From: Arthrobotrys musiformis
Lineage: Eukaryota; Ascomycota; Orbiliomycetes; Orbiliales; Orbiliaceae
Assembly: GCA_036971715.1 (NCBI GenBank)
Contig: JAVHJL010000007.1
Coordinates: forward strand, 1,178,001 to 1,242,000
Reading direction: 5' to 3'
Length of the DNA stretch: 64,000 nt
Within the stretch, counting starts at the first letter, position 1. Each line of letters opens with the position of its first letter. Below, piece after piece: positions 34,736-47,100 of the stretch. The translations under genes and the position numbers were made by a program. Below the pieces are notes generated by a model. That model worked only from the letters and a program-made list of their open reading frames with translations. It searched no databases and was not told where the DNA came from.

Positions 34736-37700
34736 ATGCAATCTGCGCCATCCACGACTCTTCCGAACAATCACACCCACCAATCCCTCCCATCCACCCA
34801 ACAATCCTCCGACCAACATGGAATCTACCCGTCAGGTTCTCTCCCTCCTCCTCCTCACCACTCCCTATCAGGGTTTGGTGAGCCAATCGGAGGAGACGAC
34901 GACGCTAGCCATGACGGCAACAATTCTGGAGACGATATCGGAAGACAGACCAATGCATCGGACCCTGCTGCACAACTTTTGAGCTCGTCCCGTTCTTCGC
35001 CCGACATCAAGGGCAAGTCTGTAGCGAACAAGAAGTTCAAGTGTCCCAATGCCAAAGGCGACACGTACATCGTCAGACTTCCAAATGGTACTGTTACAGA
35101 CTTGGCCTCTTTTATCTCTCCCTCTCTTTTTTTTTTGGGGTGTTTTGTCTAACCATCAGCAGAGGTCCTGACCCACACGTTGTCCTTCCTCGACCCGGTC
35201 TCGTTGACAAGCGTGTCCTTCGTCTCACGCCGCTTCCACGCCCTCGTAACCTCACCACATGCTTGGAAAGATGCCTTTTCTCGCTACTTCCCCCAGCATA
35301 ACACCCATTCCGGCTCGGATGTCTACCCTGCCACCGCTCGCTACTTCACGAGGCTGTCCAACATGGGCACCCACCGTAGCGAGTACATTCTCAGGACCCA
35401 GCTGCTCCGTTCGCTCAAGCGAGGCCGACCGTACGTCAATTCCGGAATCAAGCCGAATTCGTCCAACAACTCGTCAAACTTCTCCATGATAACCTACAAT
35501 CCGAAACTCCACGAATCAACAATCACTCACCTCCACGCCGATTTCTCGCGCAACCGAGTAATTGCTGCTTCGCAGTACACCGGATTGTACAGTTATTCTG
35601 ACCCGAGAACAGGTTATGTCGAAGTTGAGCAGCGAGGACATCCGGGATATGCTTCTTTCGGACTACAGTACATATCGCCGGACGGGATCGGTGCCATGGA
35701 CTTATCCGAATCTAGAGGACAAATTATAGGAGATGCCAGAGCTGGCTTCCCTTCCTTTTTTGTGGAGAGGACGAATGGACCCCTCGCTCCGATCAGATTC
35801 GTCAATGAACACGGCCCAGATGCCGCGATCACTTGCACTTGGATCTCCAAGAAAGATACGATCGTGAATACATCGGGTAATAGGATTGTTAGTGCTAGTG
35901 GGAGTTCGAAGGGTGTTGTCCAGTTCCAGGACTCTACGAACAGGTGGATGTCTTTCCTGATTTGTCCCGGCATCCCGATTCTTGAAATCCGCATCGACGA
36001 TGGGTACACGAAGGCTCGAGAGCGCCGGAATAGGATCTGGTGCATCGTTGTCAATGCCCTGGGAGAGGTGTGGTACATGAAGGGAAAGCTGCCGAACAGG
36101 TTGTTGGCGCTCGGTCGCAATATGGGAGAACAGCCACAACAAGAGTTTACTCCGTGGTATTATATCCCGGCGACCAAGAAGGACGACTCACCTGTCGGAT
36201 TCGGGATCCTCGCGCCCGCAGAAGGTGCCGCGAGTTTGGAGGCTCTTCAGGAGCAAAACACATGGATGCATGCGGATCAGGATATTATGGCGGTCACATA
36301 CTCCGATCACTGGGGATTCGACTACTTCATCGAAGCCGACTTTGGAGGACAGAACTTCATAGTCGGGCGCAGAGGTGGCGAGGAGGGTCCGAATTCCAGC
36401 AAACAAAGGGCTGAGATGGCCAGATTTACTCGAGTTTTGGATAATGTTCGTGAAGAGCTGATCTCGGAAGTGTTTATCAAAAACGTCTACGGGCGCGGGT
36501 ATCACAAACAGGTGGAGGAACCCGTCCCACGGCCTATCAATGAAATCGAGCCCCCCGATGAATGGCGGAAAGTGGAGCTGTTGATCCCGAAGAATACTGG
36601 GAAGGACTGGGCTTTTATCACTGCCATTGCAATCGACATGTCGAACTTGGCACTACTTTCGCCGAACGAGGATCCGATTCTCACACGCCCGAAGAGCGAG
36701 CCCTCGACGCCTCAGCAGGTGGCCGGCCAACTTTCTCGGTTGTTTGCGGTTGGGACGGATACGGGGACCGTTCATATCTACAATGCACGACACCCGGCCT
36801 CATCATCGGTTCAATCTCTTCCACCCTTGCATACTATCACTACGGCCTCTCCATCGATATCGAGTCTCGCATTGTCATCTCTTTATCTCGTCCATGGCGG
36901 CACGGATGGATTGGTACAAGCTTGGGACCCACTGGTCTCACTCTCCGAACCCATCAGGGCGATCCACAGCCGTTTCTCAACACGGGCGCGACGCCGTCTA
37001 GCACAAGCTGCAACTTCAGTACACGGGATCGGAGAAAACCAATTCGCGGCGCGAGCGATCTATTTAGACCCAGACGCAACGCAACTGAGGGGGATAGTTG
37101 CGCTGGGAACACACATTCGCAGTTGGAGTTTTAGTTGTTCCGTGGAAAAAGTTTCTGAGAATAGTAGTGCGCGACGGAGGAAGAAGAATGCGAGGGGTGG
37201 TGGGATGAATTATGTGAATGGCCGGGGCAGGGGGATGAATTCTCCGAAGACACCGTTGGGGAGGGATATTTTGGACGAGAGGGAACGGATTGAGAAGGTG
37301 AAGTGGGAGGATGAGAGGAGTAGGAATAAGATGGCGGCGAGGTTTGGAGTTGGAGAGGGGATGACGGAGGAGGAGATGGTGATGTATGCTATGATGATTA
37401 GCGAGGAGACGTTTGAGAAGGAGAGGGGCAGCGGGGAGGATAGTAGTTTTGGGGGCAGTTTGGGGGATGGAGCGGGGGTTGAAGAGGAGGTGTGGGTTTA
37501 TAGCGAGAGTACGGGGGGAAGTGCTAGTGGGAGGGTATCGGAGGCTGGAAGTCCTTGGGGGGATGATGAGGCTGAGGGATCTGGAAGTTCTCGAGTTGTG
37601 GGGAATGGGGCTAATACGAACGATGACGAGGCGCTGGCGAAGGCGCTGCAGGAGACGTTTAATTTGGAGAGCGGAGGTGGGTCGCCGGGGGTTGAGATTC

Positions 37701-37895
37701 CGATTAAGTTTGCGAAGGGGAAGAAGGGGGGGAATAAAGGCAAGGGGAAGGTGGCTGTTCCGTCTTCGGGTGGCAACGGCGAGGGTAGTGATCAGTTTGA
37801 GAGGGATTTGGAGCTGGCGATTCAGCTTAGTATGGTGAGTTAATCCGGACATGGGGTTTTGGGGGTTTTTGGCTGACGGGGTGTAGGGGAAGTGA
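34736..37895 (+). CDS. UFO1-like F-box protein with C-terminal UIMs
   Basis: Exons are 34736-35087, 35163-37834 and a short last exon 37887-37895, about 1010 residues. Intron 1 splits the F-box start so that splicing gives LPNEVLTHTLSFLDPVSL, a textbook F-box, near residue 116. A long middle region carries WD-repeat-like strands, e.g. LYLVHGGTDGLVQAWDP. The C-terminus has ubiquitin-interacting motifs: MVMYAMMISEETFEKE, DDEALAKALQETFNLE and FERDLELAIQLSM. F-box, WD repeats and terminal UIMs are the architecture of yeast Ufo1, an SCF substrate receptor that couples ubiquitination to substrate delivery. If the last intron is not used, the protein ends MVS at 37843. The start is the ATG before QSAPSTT; upstream in-frame sequence is low complexity. 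Confidence 0.75.
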
Positions 37896-38510
37896 ATGTG
37901 CATGTGGTGGCGAAGGGGACGACAGATTGATATTGCGGTTGCGAATTGTGATTTTTTTTGTTATGTGGATTTTTTGATAATGCAATTTAAAGTTTTATAA
38001 TGCGGTTGTGTTTGTTCTGTGATTGATTTCATTCAAGTTGGCCGCCTGGCATCGAGGCTAGTGATTGATTAGGTGTGGTTGGAATGTGGGGTATAAGTGA
38101 TGAGACACGCGGGGTCTTCCAACTGGAATTTAGCTCCCGTGGTTCGCACGGTTAGGCGGACCGAGTTGGGAAATGCAACGTGCAACACTTGATGTCTCGA
38201 ATGGGCTGATTACTGCTTTTGGATTCCCTGCTGATGGGTTGGATTGGAGGTGGGGTGGTTACACGTTGGTGAGCCCCTGTGGCGGTTGGTATGACATTGT
38301 TGGCGGGGTGAATGTTGGCGGGGTTGGCTGTTGTAGATTGTGGGGGTTTGTGCTACGGAGGAGGGGTTGGTGGCACCATGGTGATGTATGAGCGGGTTTG
38401 GCAGCGGCACAGGGATAACATGAACGTGGATATAAACCCCCTCCAACGGCCTCATTAAATACCCCCCCTATCACCACCACACGGACCACACCTCCATAAC
38501 TATCCCAACC
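37896..38510. other. Intergenic, promoter of secreted protein
   Basis: No gene is recognised. The final 150 bases, ending in a C/A-rich leader, probably contain the start region for the secreted protein at 38511. Confidence 0.5.
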
Positions 38511-39866
38511 ATGCGGGCCTTCATAATCCTGATATTTCTGTACACCCATGCGGTCCGGTCATGGTACCTCCTCCCCCTCCGCCAGGACCGAAAATTCACC
38601 CCTTCCTCCACCCCCTCCTCAAAATCCTGGCTGGAACCGATAGATAGCTTAACAGCATGCATTTCAAACGATTATAACCGTAATAACCCCGGCGTCATCA
38701 CCGCCTTCGCGCTGTATAACCGTCCGAACACACCGGCTGCTAAAGCGGTGGGGATATATAACTCCCAGTTCTGCGGGAAGAGGGAGCTTTGGGGGAGTAA
38801 ATGGAATATCAAGATTGGAACACACGTACCGGATGTTTTATTACTCCCCGATCAACGGGATATTTACGGGGTTCATTTGTTTGATGTTAGAGATGTTGGG
38901 GTTGAGACTAGTGGGAGGTTTTATAGGGCGATTAATCCGGATGAGGAGATTGGAATGGAGGGATTACTTGCTGGATCGGGGGTTTTGCCGGGGATTTATT
39001 GGTGGGATGGGAAGGGGAGTTGGAAGAGGAAACGGCATTTTTTGGAGGGGAAGGTGAAGGTTGTTAGTGGTAAGACGGCGGATTGGTTGGTTTCGCCGAC
39101 GGGGCTGTATGGGTATATTCGATTGCTGCTGGAGTATTTTGTGAATCCGGAGAGGATGGAGGTGGGGGAGGAGAAGGCTTTGGAGGGGTATGTGAGGGTT
39201 GCGAGGAGGGAGGAGGAGAGGGGGGGGATTTTTAGTGCTTATTCTGTACCGGCGCCGACGGGGTTGCCGTTGCAGGGGGCTGGTGCGGGTAATGGTCGGA
39301 ATACTAATCCGAATCTTCGGCCGGGTTTGAATGGTAATGCAAATCGTCGGCCGGCTCTGGATGTTAATCCCAATCTTCGGCCGACTCTGGTTTACGAGGC
39401 GGATCCGAACGTGAATCGGGGTAGTAATATCGATATAAACACCAATGCGATAAATGCCAATATCAATACAAACGTCGAAGTCCAGAGATTTGTTCCGCCT
39501 GCCGGGGTACAGCCGCAATACTTCAACTACCTCCCGATACAAATGCTGCCCATACGAATGGGGGTCTGGACCTACGAGCAGTTGAAAGACGCGATGGGGA
39601 GCGTGATGAATCAACAGGTGTTGAGGGGGATACAAGATATGCTGGGTCTAGGGGGTCTGCCGAATCCGGCGCCGTTTACGGGATTGGAAGGGGGTGTGGT
39701 TCAACCGGAGCAACAGTCCGACGGTCCCGTCGAGGCTAGAGTTCCCGATATTGCGGACATCCCTGCCCCCCTGCTGCCGGTGGGGGAGGTGATTGTTGTT
39801 GACAGCTCCGAAGACGACGACGACAGTGCTGGTGATTCTACCAAGAAGCGTGTGAAAACAGCTTAA
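38511..39866 (+). CDS. Secreted orphan protein, N-terminal domain shared with the 58.9-kb gene
   Basis: Intronless, 451 residues. A signal peptide (MRAFIILIFLYTHAVRS) precedes a domain of about 160 residues with two cysteines and the series ITAFALYNRP, AKAVGIYNSQFC, YGVHLFDVRDVG. The 1301-residue secreted protein encoded at 58872-62777 has the matching series IKGIAIWNRH, IRSIGLYSNSHC, SGISIIDIANTG in the same order and spacing, so the two are paralogous over this domain. After it come Asn/Pro/Arg-rich degenerate repeats (PNLRPGLNGNANRRPALDVN), a helical segment, and an acidic C-terminus with a basic end. I know no function; secretion is the only firm inference. Confidence 0.7.
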   Translation: MRAFIILIFLYTHAVRSWYLLPLRQDRKFTPSSTPSSKSWLEPIDSLTACISNDYNRNNPGVITAFALYNRPNTPAAKAVGIYNSQFCGKRELWGSKWNIKIGTHVPDVLLLPDQRDIYGVHLFDVRDVGVETSGRFYRAINPDEEIGMEGLLAGSGVLPGIYWWDGKGSWKRKRHFLEGKVKVVSGKTADWLVSPTGLYGYIRLLLEYFVNPERMEVGEEKALEGYVRVARREEERGGIFSAYSVPAPTGLPLQGAGAGNGRNTNPNLRPGLNGNANRRPALDVNPNLRPTLVYEADPNVNRGSNIDINTNAINANINTNVEVQRFVPPAGVQPQYFNYLPIQMLPIRMGVWTYEQLKDAMGSVMNQQVLRGIQDMLGLGGLPNPAPFTGLEGGVVQPEQQSDGPVEARVPDIADIPAPLLPVGEVIVVDSSEDDDDSAGDSTKKRVKTA

Positions 39867-39913
39867 CTGGTATATATAATATATATAAACTACCATATGA
39901 CATACGGTTGTAA

Positions 39914-41644
39914 TTATCCGAACTTGGGAGGCTCCCCGATATCTTTGAGAACCTCGGCCAGCTTGGTATCGCTAATACTACGCATCTTAATATCAACCAC
40001 CCCGCCCTTACCATCGGGACAATCCCTCTCGATCAAGTAATTCTGTCCAGCCATCCGTAAATATACCAACCGCAGCGAGGTGGTAAAGTTCTTTCCGTCC
40101 CTCTTCCACCCGCGCATATACTCCTCGAGCCCCATTACAGACATCGGGCCGAAATCGACGTACGCCCTGTTGCCGAAGTATTTCAGTCGCGGGAAGATGG
40201 TGGAGTCGAGGATGCAGGCCGGCTAATATTATCCACAAATCAGTTATCGAGCGTTTAGAGTTTTTAAAGTTGACTTACTAGTCCGAACGCAGCGCCGACG
40301 CTTAACATTTCCAACCCCCTCATCGATCTACCGATCCCTTCCACCACTTCGACATCGAATACCATGGCACCCCTCACGCTGCCCAGGTGTAACACCTTCA
40401 ACGTCTCCCCCGCGGAAGTCTGCAGAGCACCCAACCACCCCATCCCGATATTTGCGTGAAAATTCAAAGTTACGCTTTCTAATCCCCTCGTGGACGCAAA
40501 ATACTCCGTCAACTGTGCATCATCAGGCGTCAACTGCGTCCCCGTCGCATGCTGCAGTAAATTCTGAATACTCAACCTTCCGGCCCGCGATGCCAACTTG
40601 AGTTTTACAAACGCCAGCGCACCGATTGAAATTTCTACGTCTGTTGGTTCGGAGTCTTTTAATACGTTATAGGGACCGAAGACGTCGGTGGTGAACTGCC
40701 CCATCCCCTCTACATGCCATATTTTCAGTTTCGTCAGTCTGATGCGACGGTTTGCGGGGTTCGAGGGTGGATTTGTGGGACAGCATCCTTCGCAGCGTTT
40801 CCAGGTTGCGAAGCCCTCGTGAATGAAGATTTCCATTTCGGAGCGACGGGAGGCGCGGATGTGTGTTGCTGGTGGGACGGGGACGCGGGAGTTGTGGGAG
40901 TAAAGTTGTTCGAGGGTGTTTTGTGCCGTAAAGAGGATTGAGAAGATGGTGTGGTAGTTTGCAGTGAAGTCTTGGGCGTGGTAGGTGAAGGTTTTTAGAT
41001 GGTGTGCGTGGAAGGGGTGGCAGGGGGTGGAGGGGGTGAGGGTTAGGTTTAGGTTTGTGATTGTGTTTTGCGGGGAGAAGAGGGTGGTGATTGTGGTTGG
41101 GGTTAGCAGGTCTTCTGTTGTTTTCGCGGGGTGGAAGGTGCTATACATCATTAGCTGGGTTTTGAACGGATTTATAAAGGGGACTTACGTGAATGATTTT
41201 AGTTGTCCGGCGGGTAGTCGCTGTAATAAATTCTCGAGAGATTCATTTAGGATATCCTCCACGGGGACCCCCTTCTTCGCATTTGAGGCGAGGTATACAT
41301 CCCTCGGTCCGAGATCATCGGTGTCGATTTCATGTTCTAACACCCGTCCGACCTCGATTTCTCGAAGGTATTGGAGGGAGGCATCGCTAAACGCTTTCTC
41401 AAATAACCGTCGACCGCGTGCGGGGTCGATGGCCCTGCTCGGGGGCACGGTGATTGTTAGATAGCGGTTTAGGAGCGGGAGGGTGCGGTCGTGGAAGTGG
41501 TGGGAGGTGCGGGAGGCGGATATCAGATCTGCGCGCGGGAGGCGCTGGTTATTTTATTAGATAATGCTTTTTGGGGGGTTATTGGGGGCTTACGGAGAAT
41601 ATATCATCGGTCAGTTCGGTCGGGAGTTTGGTGAAGCCGGACAT
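39914..41644 (-). CDS. F-box protein of unknown target
   Basis: Exons are 41644-41594, 41544-41189, 41140-40279 and 40222-39914, all in frame, 525 residues. Donors are GTAAGC, GTAAGT and GTAAGT. The N-terminus, MSGFTKLPTELTDDIFS joined to RLPRADLISASRTSHHF, is an F-box split by intron 1 (Leu-Pro start, then LxxASRTS). The rest shows leucine-spaced segments (LESVTLNFHANIG, LKVLHLGSVRG, LEMLSVGAAFG) resembling degenerate leucine-rich repeats, the usual substrate-binding module of F-box proteins. It would act as an SCF adaptor through Skp1. This belongs to the large, fast-evolving fungal F-box group; the substrate is unknown. Confidence 0.75.
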
Positions 41645-42302
41645 TATGCTTCTATCGCTAGGTTGGTGGGAATTGGGTATTTCTACTAGAGCGGATGTAG
41701 AGTCGCCCGATGGAATTATATAAACTACTCGAATCCATTAAACTTCATGCGATCAATCGGGATCGCTGACTATTTCTTTTATCTACCTAATATCTGAAAC
41801 TCATGGGTCGATAGCTGCCTGTTCTTGGCGGGCCCGATAGTATTACCGAAGTTACCCGTGGAAGTGGGGAAAGTATTGCGTTGAAGGTGTGGTATTATGA
41901 TACCCTTGCCGGATTTGGCCGCTGAATCGGGTTGTGATTGGCCAGGCCACGCGGCCTAGTTCGGACTTGTCGATTATCAGACGATTCTGCGTTATTATAT
42001 TATCTGATGTTAGAAACTTAATTGGTATCAATAAGGCTATCTTAAGATATCCTCGTGGGAACGAGATGTATATCATATGTGAATTGAATTAGCTTAACTC
42101 GATGCTCAGTTTATGCTATAGCTAAGACCTCCAGATGCATCCTCTTCATACAACCCCACCAATACTCATTACAGGAATTCAAACAGAATTCCAGACATGT
42201 AGGCCCAATAATGTAACCAAACAAAAAAAACAAAAACCCAAGGCATACCACAAAAACGACTTCAAGCTATACGAAATAGTATAACTACTATCAATAACAC
42301 AT
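41645..42302. other. Intergenic, nothing recognised
   Basis: Holds the promoter of the F-box gene and the 3' region of the phosphate transporter. No open frame is credible. Confidence 0.5.
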
Positions 42303-44186
42303 CTAAGCAGAAATCTTCTCCGCTTCTAGCTCACTCGCGGGACCTTTACCGCCCAACATCCCATCGGCCCGTCTGGTATTCAGTTTAGCACCGGGATTAG
42401 CCTCCAACCACTCTTCGTAGTCGACGACATCTGCATCACGACCTTTGGTCTCCGGGATGAAGAAGTAGGTAATGATCGCGCCGAGGATGTTGCACCCGAA
42501 GAAGATCCAAAGAACGTTTGGCAAACCGATCTTATAGGATGCGAGCCAATTGAAGAGAATGGCGGATAAGATAGCACCGAGCTTGCCGACGGCAGCGCTG
42601 AGGCCGTGTGCGAATCCACGGACACGGGATGGGAACACCTCCGCCGGAACGATGAAAGTTGTCGCGTTGGGACCAAAGTTGAAGAAAAACTGCGCGAAGG
42701 CGAAGCAGACGAATTTCCCAGCCGTGGGGATGTTATGATAATCACCGGCCAAAACACCGAATAGAAGAGCGGTGATGAGGAAACCACCGATTTGGATCGG
42801 TTTACGGCCTAGGATTTCGATGAATCCGATGGTGAAGAAGTAGCCGGGTACGTAACCCGCCACGGCGATGATGAGGTTGCCCAATGCGTTCTTCATGAGT
42901 TTGTGGTAGTTGTTTTTACCGGTGGTGAAGCCGATGGCCGAGAGGATGAAGGATTGGTTGAGGTTGATGCCGTAGAATGCTATGTCGACCAAAAACCATG
43001 TTGCTGCTGTTCCGAAGAGGGTTTTGAAGTGTCGCCATTCGCTGAAGTAGACGAAGAAGGTGTTGAACTTGGCTTCCTGGACTTCCGAACCAGCTACGAA
43101 TGCGGGTGGTGCGGCGCCGGTTCCCACGGCTAAGGAACTTCTCCGTGCCCCACCTACGTCTTCGGTATCAGAGGCATTGGAACCCTCGACGTTGATTTTT
43201 TCAACAGGAGCGGCATTGTTGACAGAAGAGCTGGAGGTAGAAGCGGAGTTGAGTTCCTGGGATTGAAGGAACTGTTTACCTTCAGGCATGGTAAGACGTG
43301 GCCACAGGGTCGCAATGGCGGGGATAATCGCCACACCCATCTGAATACGCCAAACGGCATCGAGCTGTCCTTCGTGTCCATCCACATTCAACGCCTTCTG
43401 GAAAGCAGCGAGCACAATAATGGTAACGATAGATCCGGCAAGAGTACCCCATCCCTGATTCGAGAAGATGAAACCGAGAAGAATACCACGACGGCGTAGA
43501 TGCGTACGTTCGGAGGTAATGGAAGCGGACATGGGGTAGTCACCGCCAATACCGACACCCATGAATATACGCCAGCAAAGGATCCATACCATCTTCTTAT
43601 GAGGTGTGGGGATGCTATTGGGTAAACTGATGACCATGATCATACCGATGATACAAATGATGAGTTCCTTGCCGTAGACGAAACGACGACCGAAGGCGTC
43701 ACCGAGGAAGCCGAAAGAAAGTTGACCGATGACATTACCGAAGTTGGCGGCACCGTTGACGCAGCCACGGAGGAAGAATGGATAGGATGCTGAATTACCG
43801 CCCCAGTATTCATCGATCCAGACGGGTGTGACGAGGTTGATGATGAATAGATCGTACGAGTCAAGGAAGAAACCGACACTTTAGCCTGCCAGTTAGCACT
43901 TATATATGTAATTGGAGTATAAGAAGGTGGTATATATCGTCTTACCCAGCAATCAAGAGCAGCTTAAGCTCACCCCTTGTGAGAAAGTTCAGTTTACCCT
44001 TGAGCGGCTTGTTTTGGTCATATTGCTCCTGCACACCGACACCATGCGTTAGCATAAATTTTTATAAATTTAACCGCGAAAATAATATAATCGAACGCAA
44101 GCGGAGCTGTAACTTCATACAAAGGTAATAGGATTGCCATGCTCGTCCACGTCGTAACGTGAGAAGCCTTCTTCCTCCCACTTCAT
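42303..44186 (-). CDS. PHO84-type inorganic phosphate:H+ symporter (MFS)
   Basis: Exons are 44186-44121, 44028-43946 and 43878-42303, frame kept, 574 residues. The short N-terminal cytosolic segment precedes the first membrane helix (GVGFFLDSYDLFIINLV, split by intron 2), and the signature GVGIGGDYPMSASITSER lies in the region that identifies phosphate:H+ symporters. GDAFGRRF is the MFS loop 2-3 motif. A disordered Ser/Asn/Ala-rich central loop (after QFLQSQELNSAS) separates the two six-helix halves; the C-terminal part contains VPAEVFPSRVRGFAHG and FIPETKGRDADVVDYEEW. It imports phosphate across the plasma membrane. In yeast PHO84 is induced under phosphate starvation by Pho4; no binding site was checked here. 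Confidence 0.9.
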
Positions 44187-47100
44187 GATGGCGGATGTGT
44201 TGTGGTGTGGTCGAAACGATATAAAATACCAAGAAAATCGAAAAGCAGCGAAGCTTTTGCTAAGAAATTGACAAGAAAAACTTGGACAGGGGGGGTGTGT
44301 AACCCCAAGAAAAAAGCGTCAGCAGGGTAACACTGACAGGCTGCTTCTTCTTTTTTATCAAGACCAAGCCTTGTTGATTAAAGGATGAGTAGGGACCGAG
44401 GAATTAAGAAGGAATCAGGAAAAGAGACTATGGGAATGCTCGGACTCTTTTATACAATTTAGTGATCTGCCCGCGTTCCTTGAGCTCGGGAACGGTTGTG
44501 AGGTGAACGGCCCAGGGTTTTCCTCCAGGCAGTCGCGCAGGATGCCATTGTAGCGGTTATCGCCCCAAGTAGTATTTTAGTTTTGGGGGTTCACGTTTTT
44601 TGGGTTCAGATTCCATTATTCATTATTCATATCGCTTTGGAAAAGGCGAGACATTTTGGACCCCCTCTCCGGTCGTGGATCCATGCAGGCAGGCCACGGG
44701 CCATGTTGCAGATGTCGATTGACTCCTGTTAGCATGTCTTCCTTTTTTTTTTCTTCATTTCTAGGGAACAAAAAAGCAAAATTTTCAGATCAAAATCGGG
44801 CTCAGGCGGTGTGTCATTTTTTTGGGCACTGGGACGGGGTTAACGGTTTTCCAATCATGCATTCGCTTTTGACCATGCGGGAGACTGTTTTTAGTTTCTA
44901 CATATCGCAGTTGATAGATAATCATGTTCACATTTTAGCGCATGATCGAGACTAGGTTATCAAGAAAAAAAATAAAAAGATAGCGGGGATCATCTTCATT
45001 CGACTACCAGATCTCTCAAGGGAGTAGTGAGTTAGCTCTAGTCGTTGATACATCTTAGTTGTCGTATCTCCTTCATCGCTTTCGATCAGGCGCTTTAGCT
45101 CAAATTCGAGGAATGCGCCCAGTGTAGGGTACACATGCGCAAGTACAGCTACGAGGGCTGAAAATCCAAAACCCCGTTCCTTCGACACTTGAAAGGAGGA
45201 GTAGGCCTCCGAGCGCTGCAGCAAATAGCACCAAATTCGGCATTTGAGCATAACAAGAGATGAACGAAGTTACGCTAGTCCTCGGCCGCGTATCCGAGAA
45301 ACTCCGCTTCCCACGTAATGAGCCAATGGTACCCACGGCTCGTTAGCCTCTGCAGGAAGAAAACTGGTATTCTTGGTCATAAATACTCGAAGATTTAACC
45401 CACGGATTGTATAGCTTTCTAAGCCATCCCAGGCAGCTACTGTTTCCCTCTCCTCAGCATCTCGATATACCGTCTATGCCTAGGGTTTCACCGCCTCAAG
45501 TTGCAGCCTTGTGTTTTTGGTACTCCGAAAACAACGCAAGAGGCTCTCGCTCCCTCACGCGACAATGCGGTTGTCGGATCTTGTACCAGGTAACCTTCCC
45601 ATAGCTAAGACTTTTCCAAGACGCTTGGTGATGTAGACCAAGACCTCTTCTTCCCACTGCCAAGTCGGTAGGGCATGGGGTTCGGAGAAATTGTTTGAAT
45701 TTTTGGCTTCCTTGGCCGACGGGCATGGCTTTTTCTTGGGGGTTGGCATTGAGAACATCGGCGAACGCCATTATGGTGCTTTTGTTTCTTTTCAGAAAAG
45801 GAACTTCTTCCACCAGGTGGCCACATGCTGGGATTGGTAGGCAACCATTGGTTTCATGAGTCCAGCGTCGTAGTATGTATGTAATGTAGACATCAAAAGG
45901 TTGGTGGAGGGTGATAATCAAAGGTTTCGTACGATGGGATGGCAGGGAAGTAGCCGGACAGCCCGCTTGCAGAACTTCGAAGGCATGTCGTCGGAGCCGT
46001 CCAATCAGAATGATATGTGTGACAACGTGCACTAACGGCTGGCCCTGATCTGCCGAGATGTCGTACAAGATGGGCCCCTGTCACTGTGGGGTCCGCTTTG
46101 GATTTGGCGGGCTAGTCGAGGTGTGGTTAGTGCGGGGTGGTTTGTCTTGAAGGAACGAGGTCGGTCCGGTCTTTTTTGCAATTGCAACTTCAGTTCTCGA
46201 AGGGGTTTTGCATTCATAAGCTCTTTGGTGGAGTTTTGATCATTTGGGTACCTGAACTGCGCTCCCCTCGGAGATAGTTCCTTGATTTGGTGGCGATTGA
46301 AAATTTTTCTTGCTGGAAAGTTGGTTATGAGATCGATATCATGGTATCTGTACGTGTATAGGTACAGACATTGAATTGAGGATGTCAATACTGTTACTTA
46401 AGTCCATAGGACACGAGACTAGACTGACACGCAACACAAAGATGATTGGCAAAATTCTGGAATCCCGAGGAACTTCAATTAAGTCTTGAGGCTCAAGTTT
46501 TAAAACTTCAGGCTTGATACAAAAGACCGTTGATATCGATATCGCGACATCATATCTTGGAGATTATTACACAAGCTGCAGCCGGTGGGTCACACAGCAC
46601 CGCAGATGACGAAAACACGCCGTCATTCGCATCCCAATTTGCGAAAGAAAAAGGCTTGTCTCTCGCCGTGCATACTTGGCATCTCTGGGCAACCGATATA
46701 TTCCTCCCCTCCCTTGGACTCTATGTAATATAATCCTGCTGGTATAATAATTTTGTCAGTGTATGTGTTTTCTCGGTGCTCTTTGGAAGCCTTCGGACGC
46801 CACCATGCATGATCTCGCCTAAGATGCCGGTGTGTGTTTCCCGTCCTGCGGTCCATGTATGCAGATATACCCACGAGGCTGAAATGCGACTTCTTACAGG
46901 CTCAAAGGGTTTTATGTGTGCCTGGCTTCCGACAAGCTTTTGCCAATACTGTGGGTACAACTGACGAGTAGATTTCGTAGGGGGGCGAGCCGGGACCCGA
47001 GGGAGTGGATATGTAATACATCAACTAAGTACTGTATTTCAGTGAAGTGGAAGTACTTGTCGACTTGTGACAGAGATTTCCTGCGTGGCGACCTGGTTGG

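Noticed and set aside
45496..46068. 190-codon minus-strand frame in the 44-49 kb spacer
   Set aside because: No domain or family similarity, atypical composition, and several equally long competing frames overlap it.
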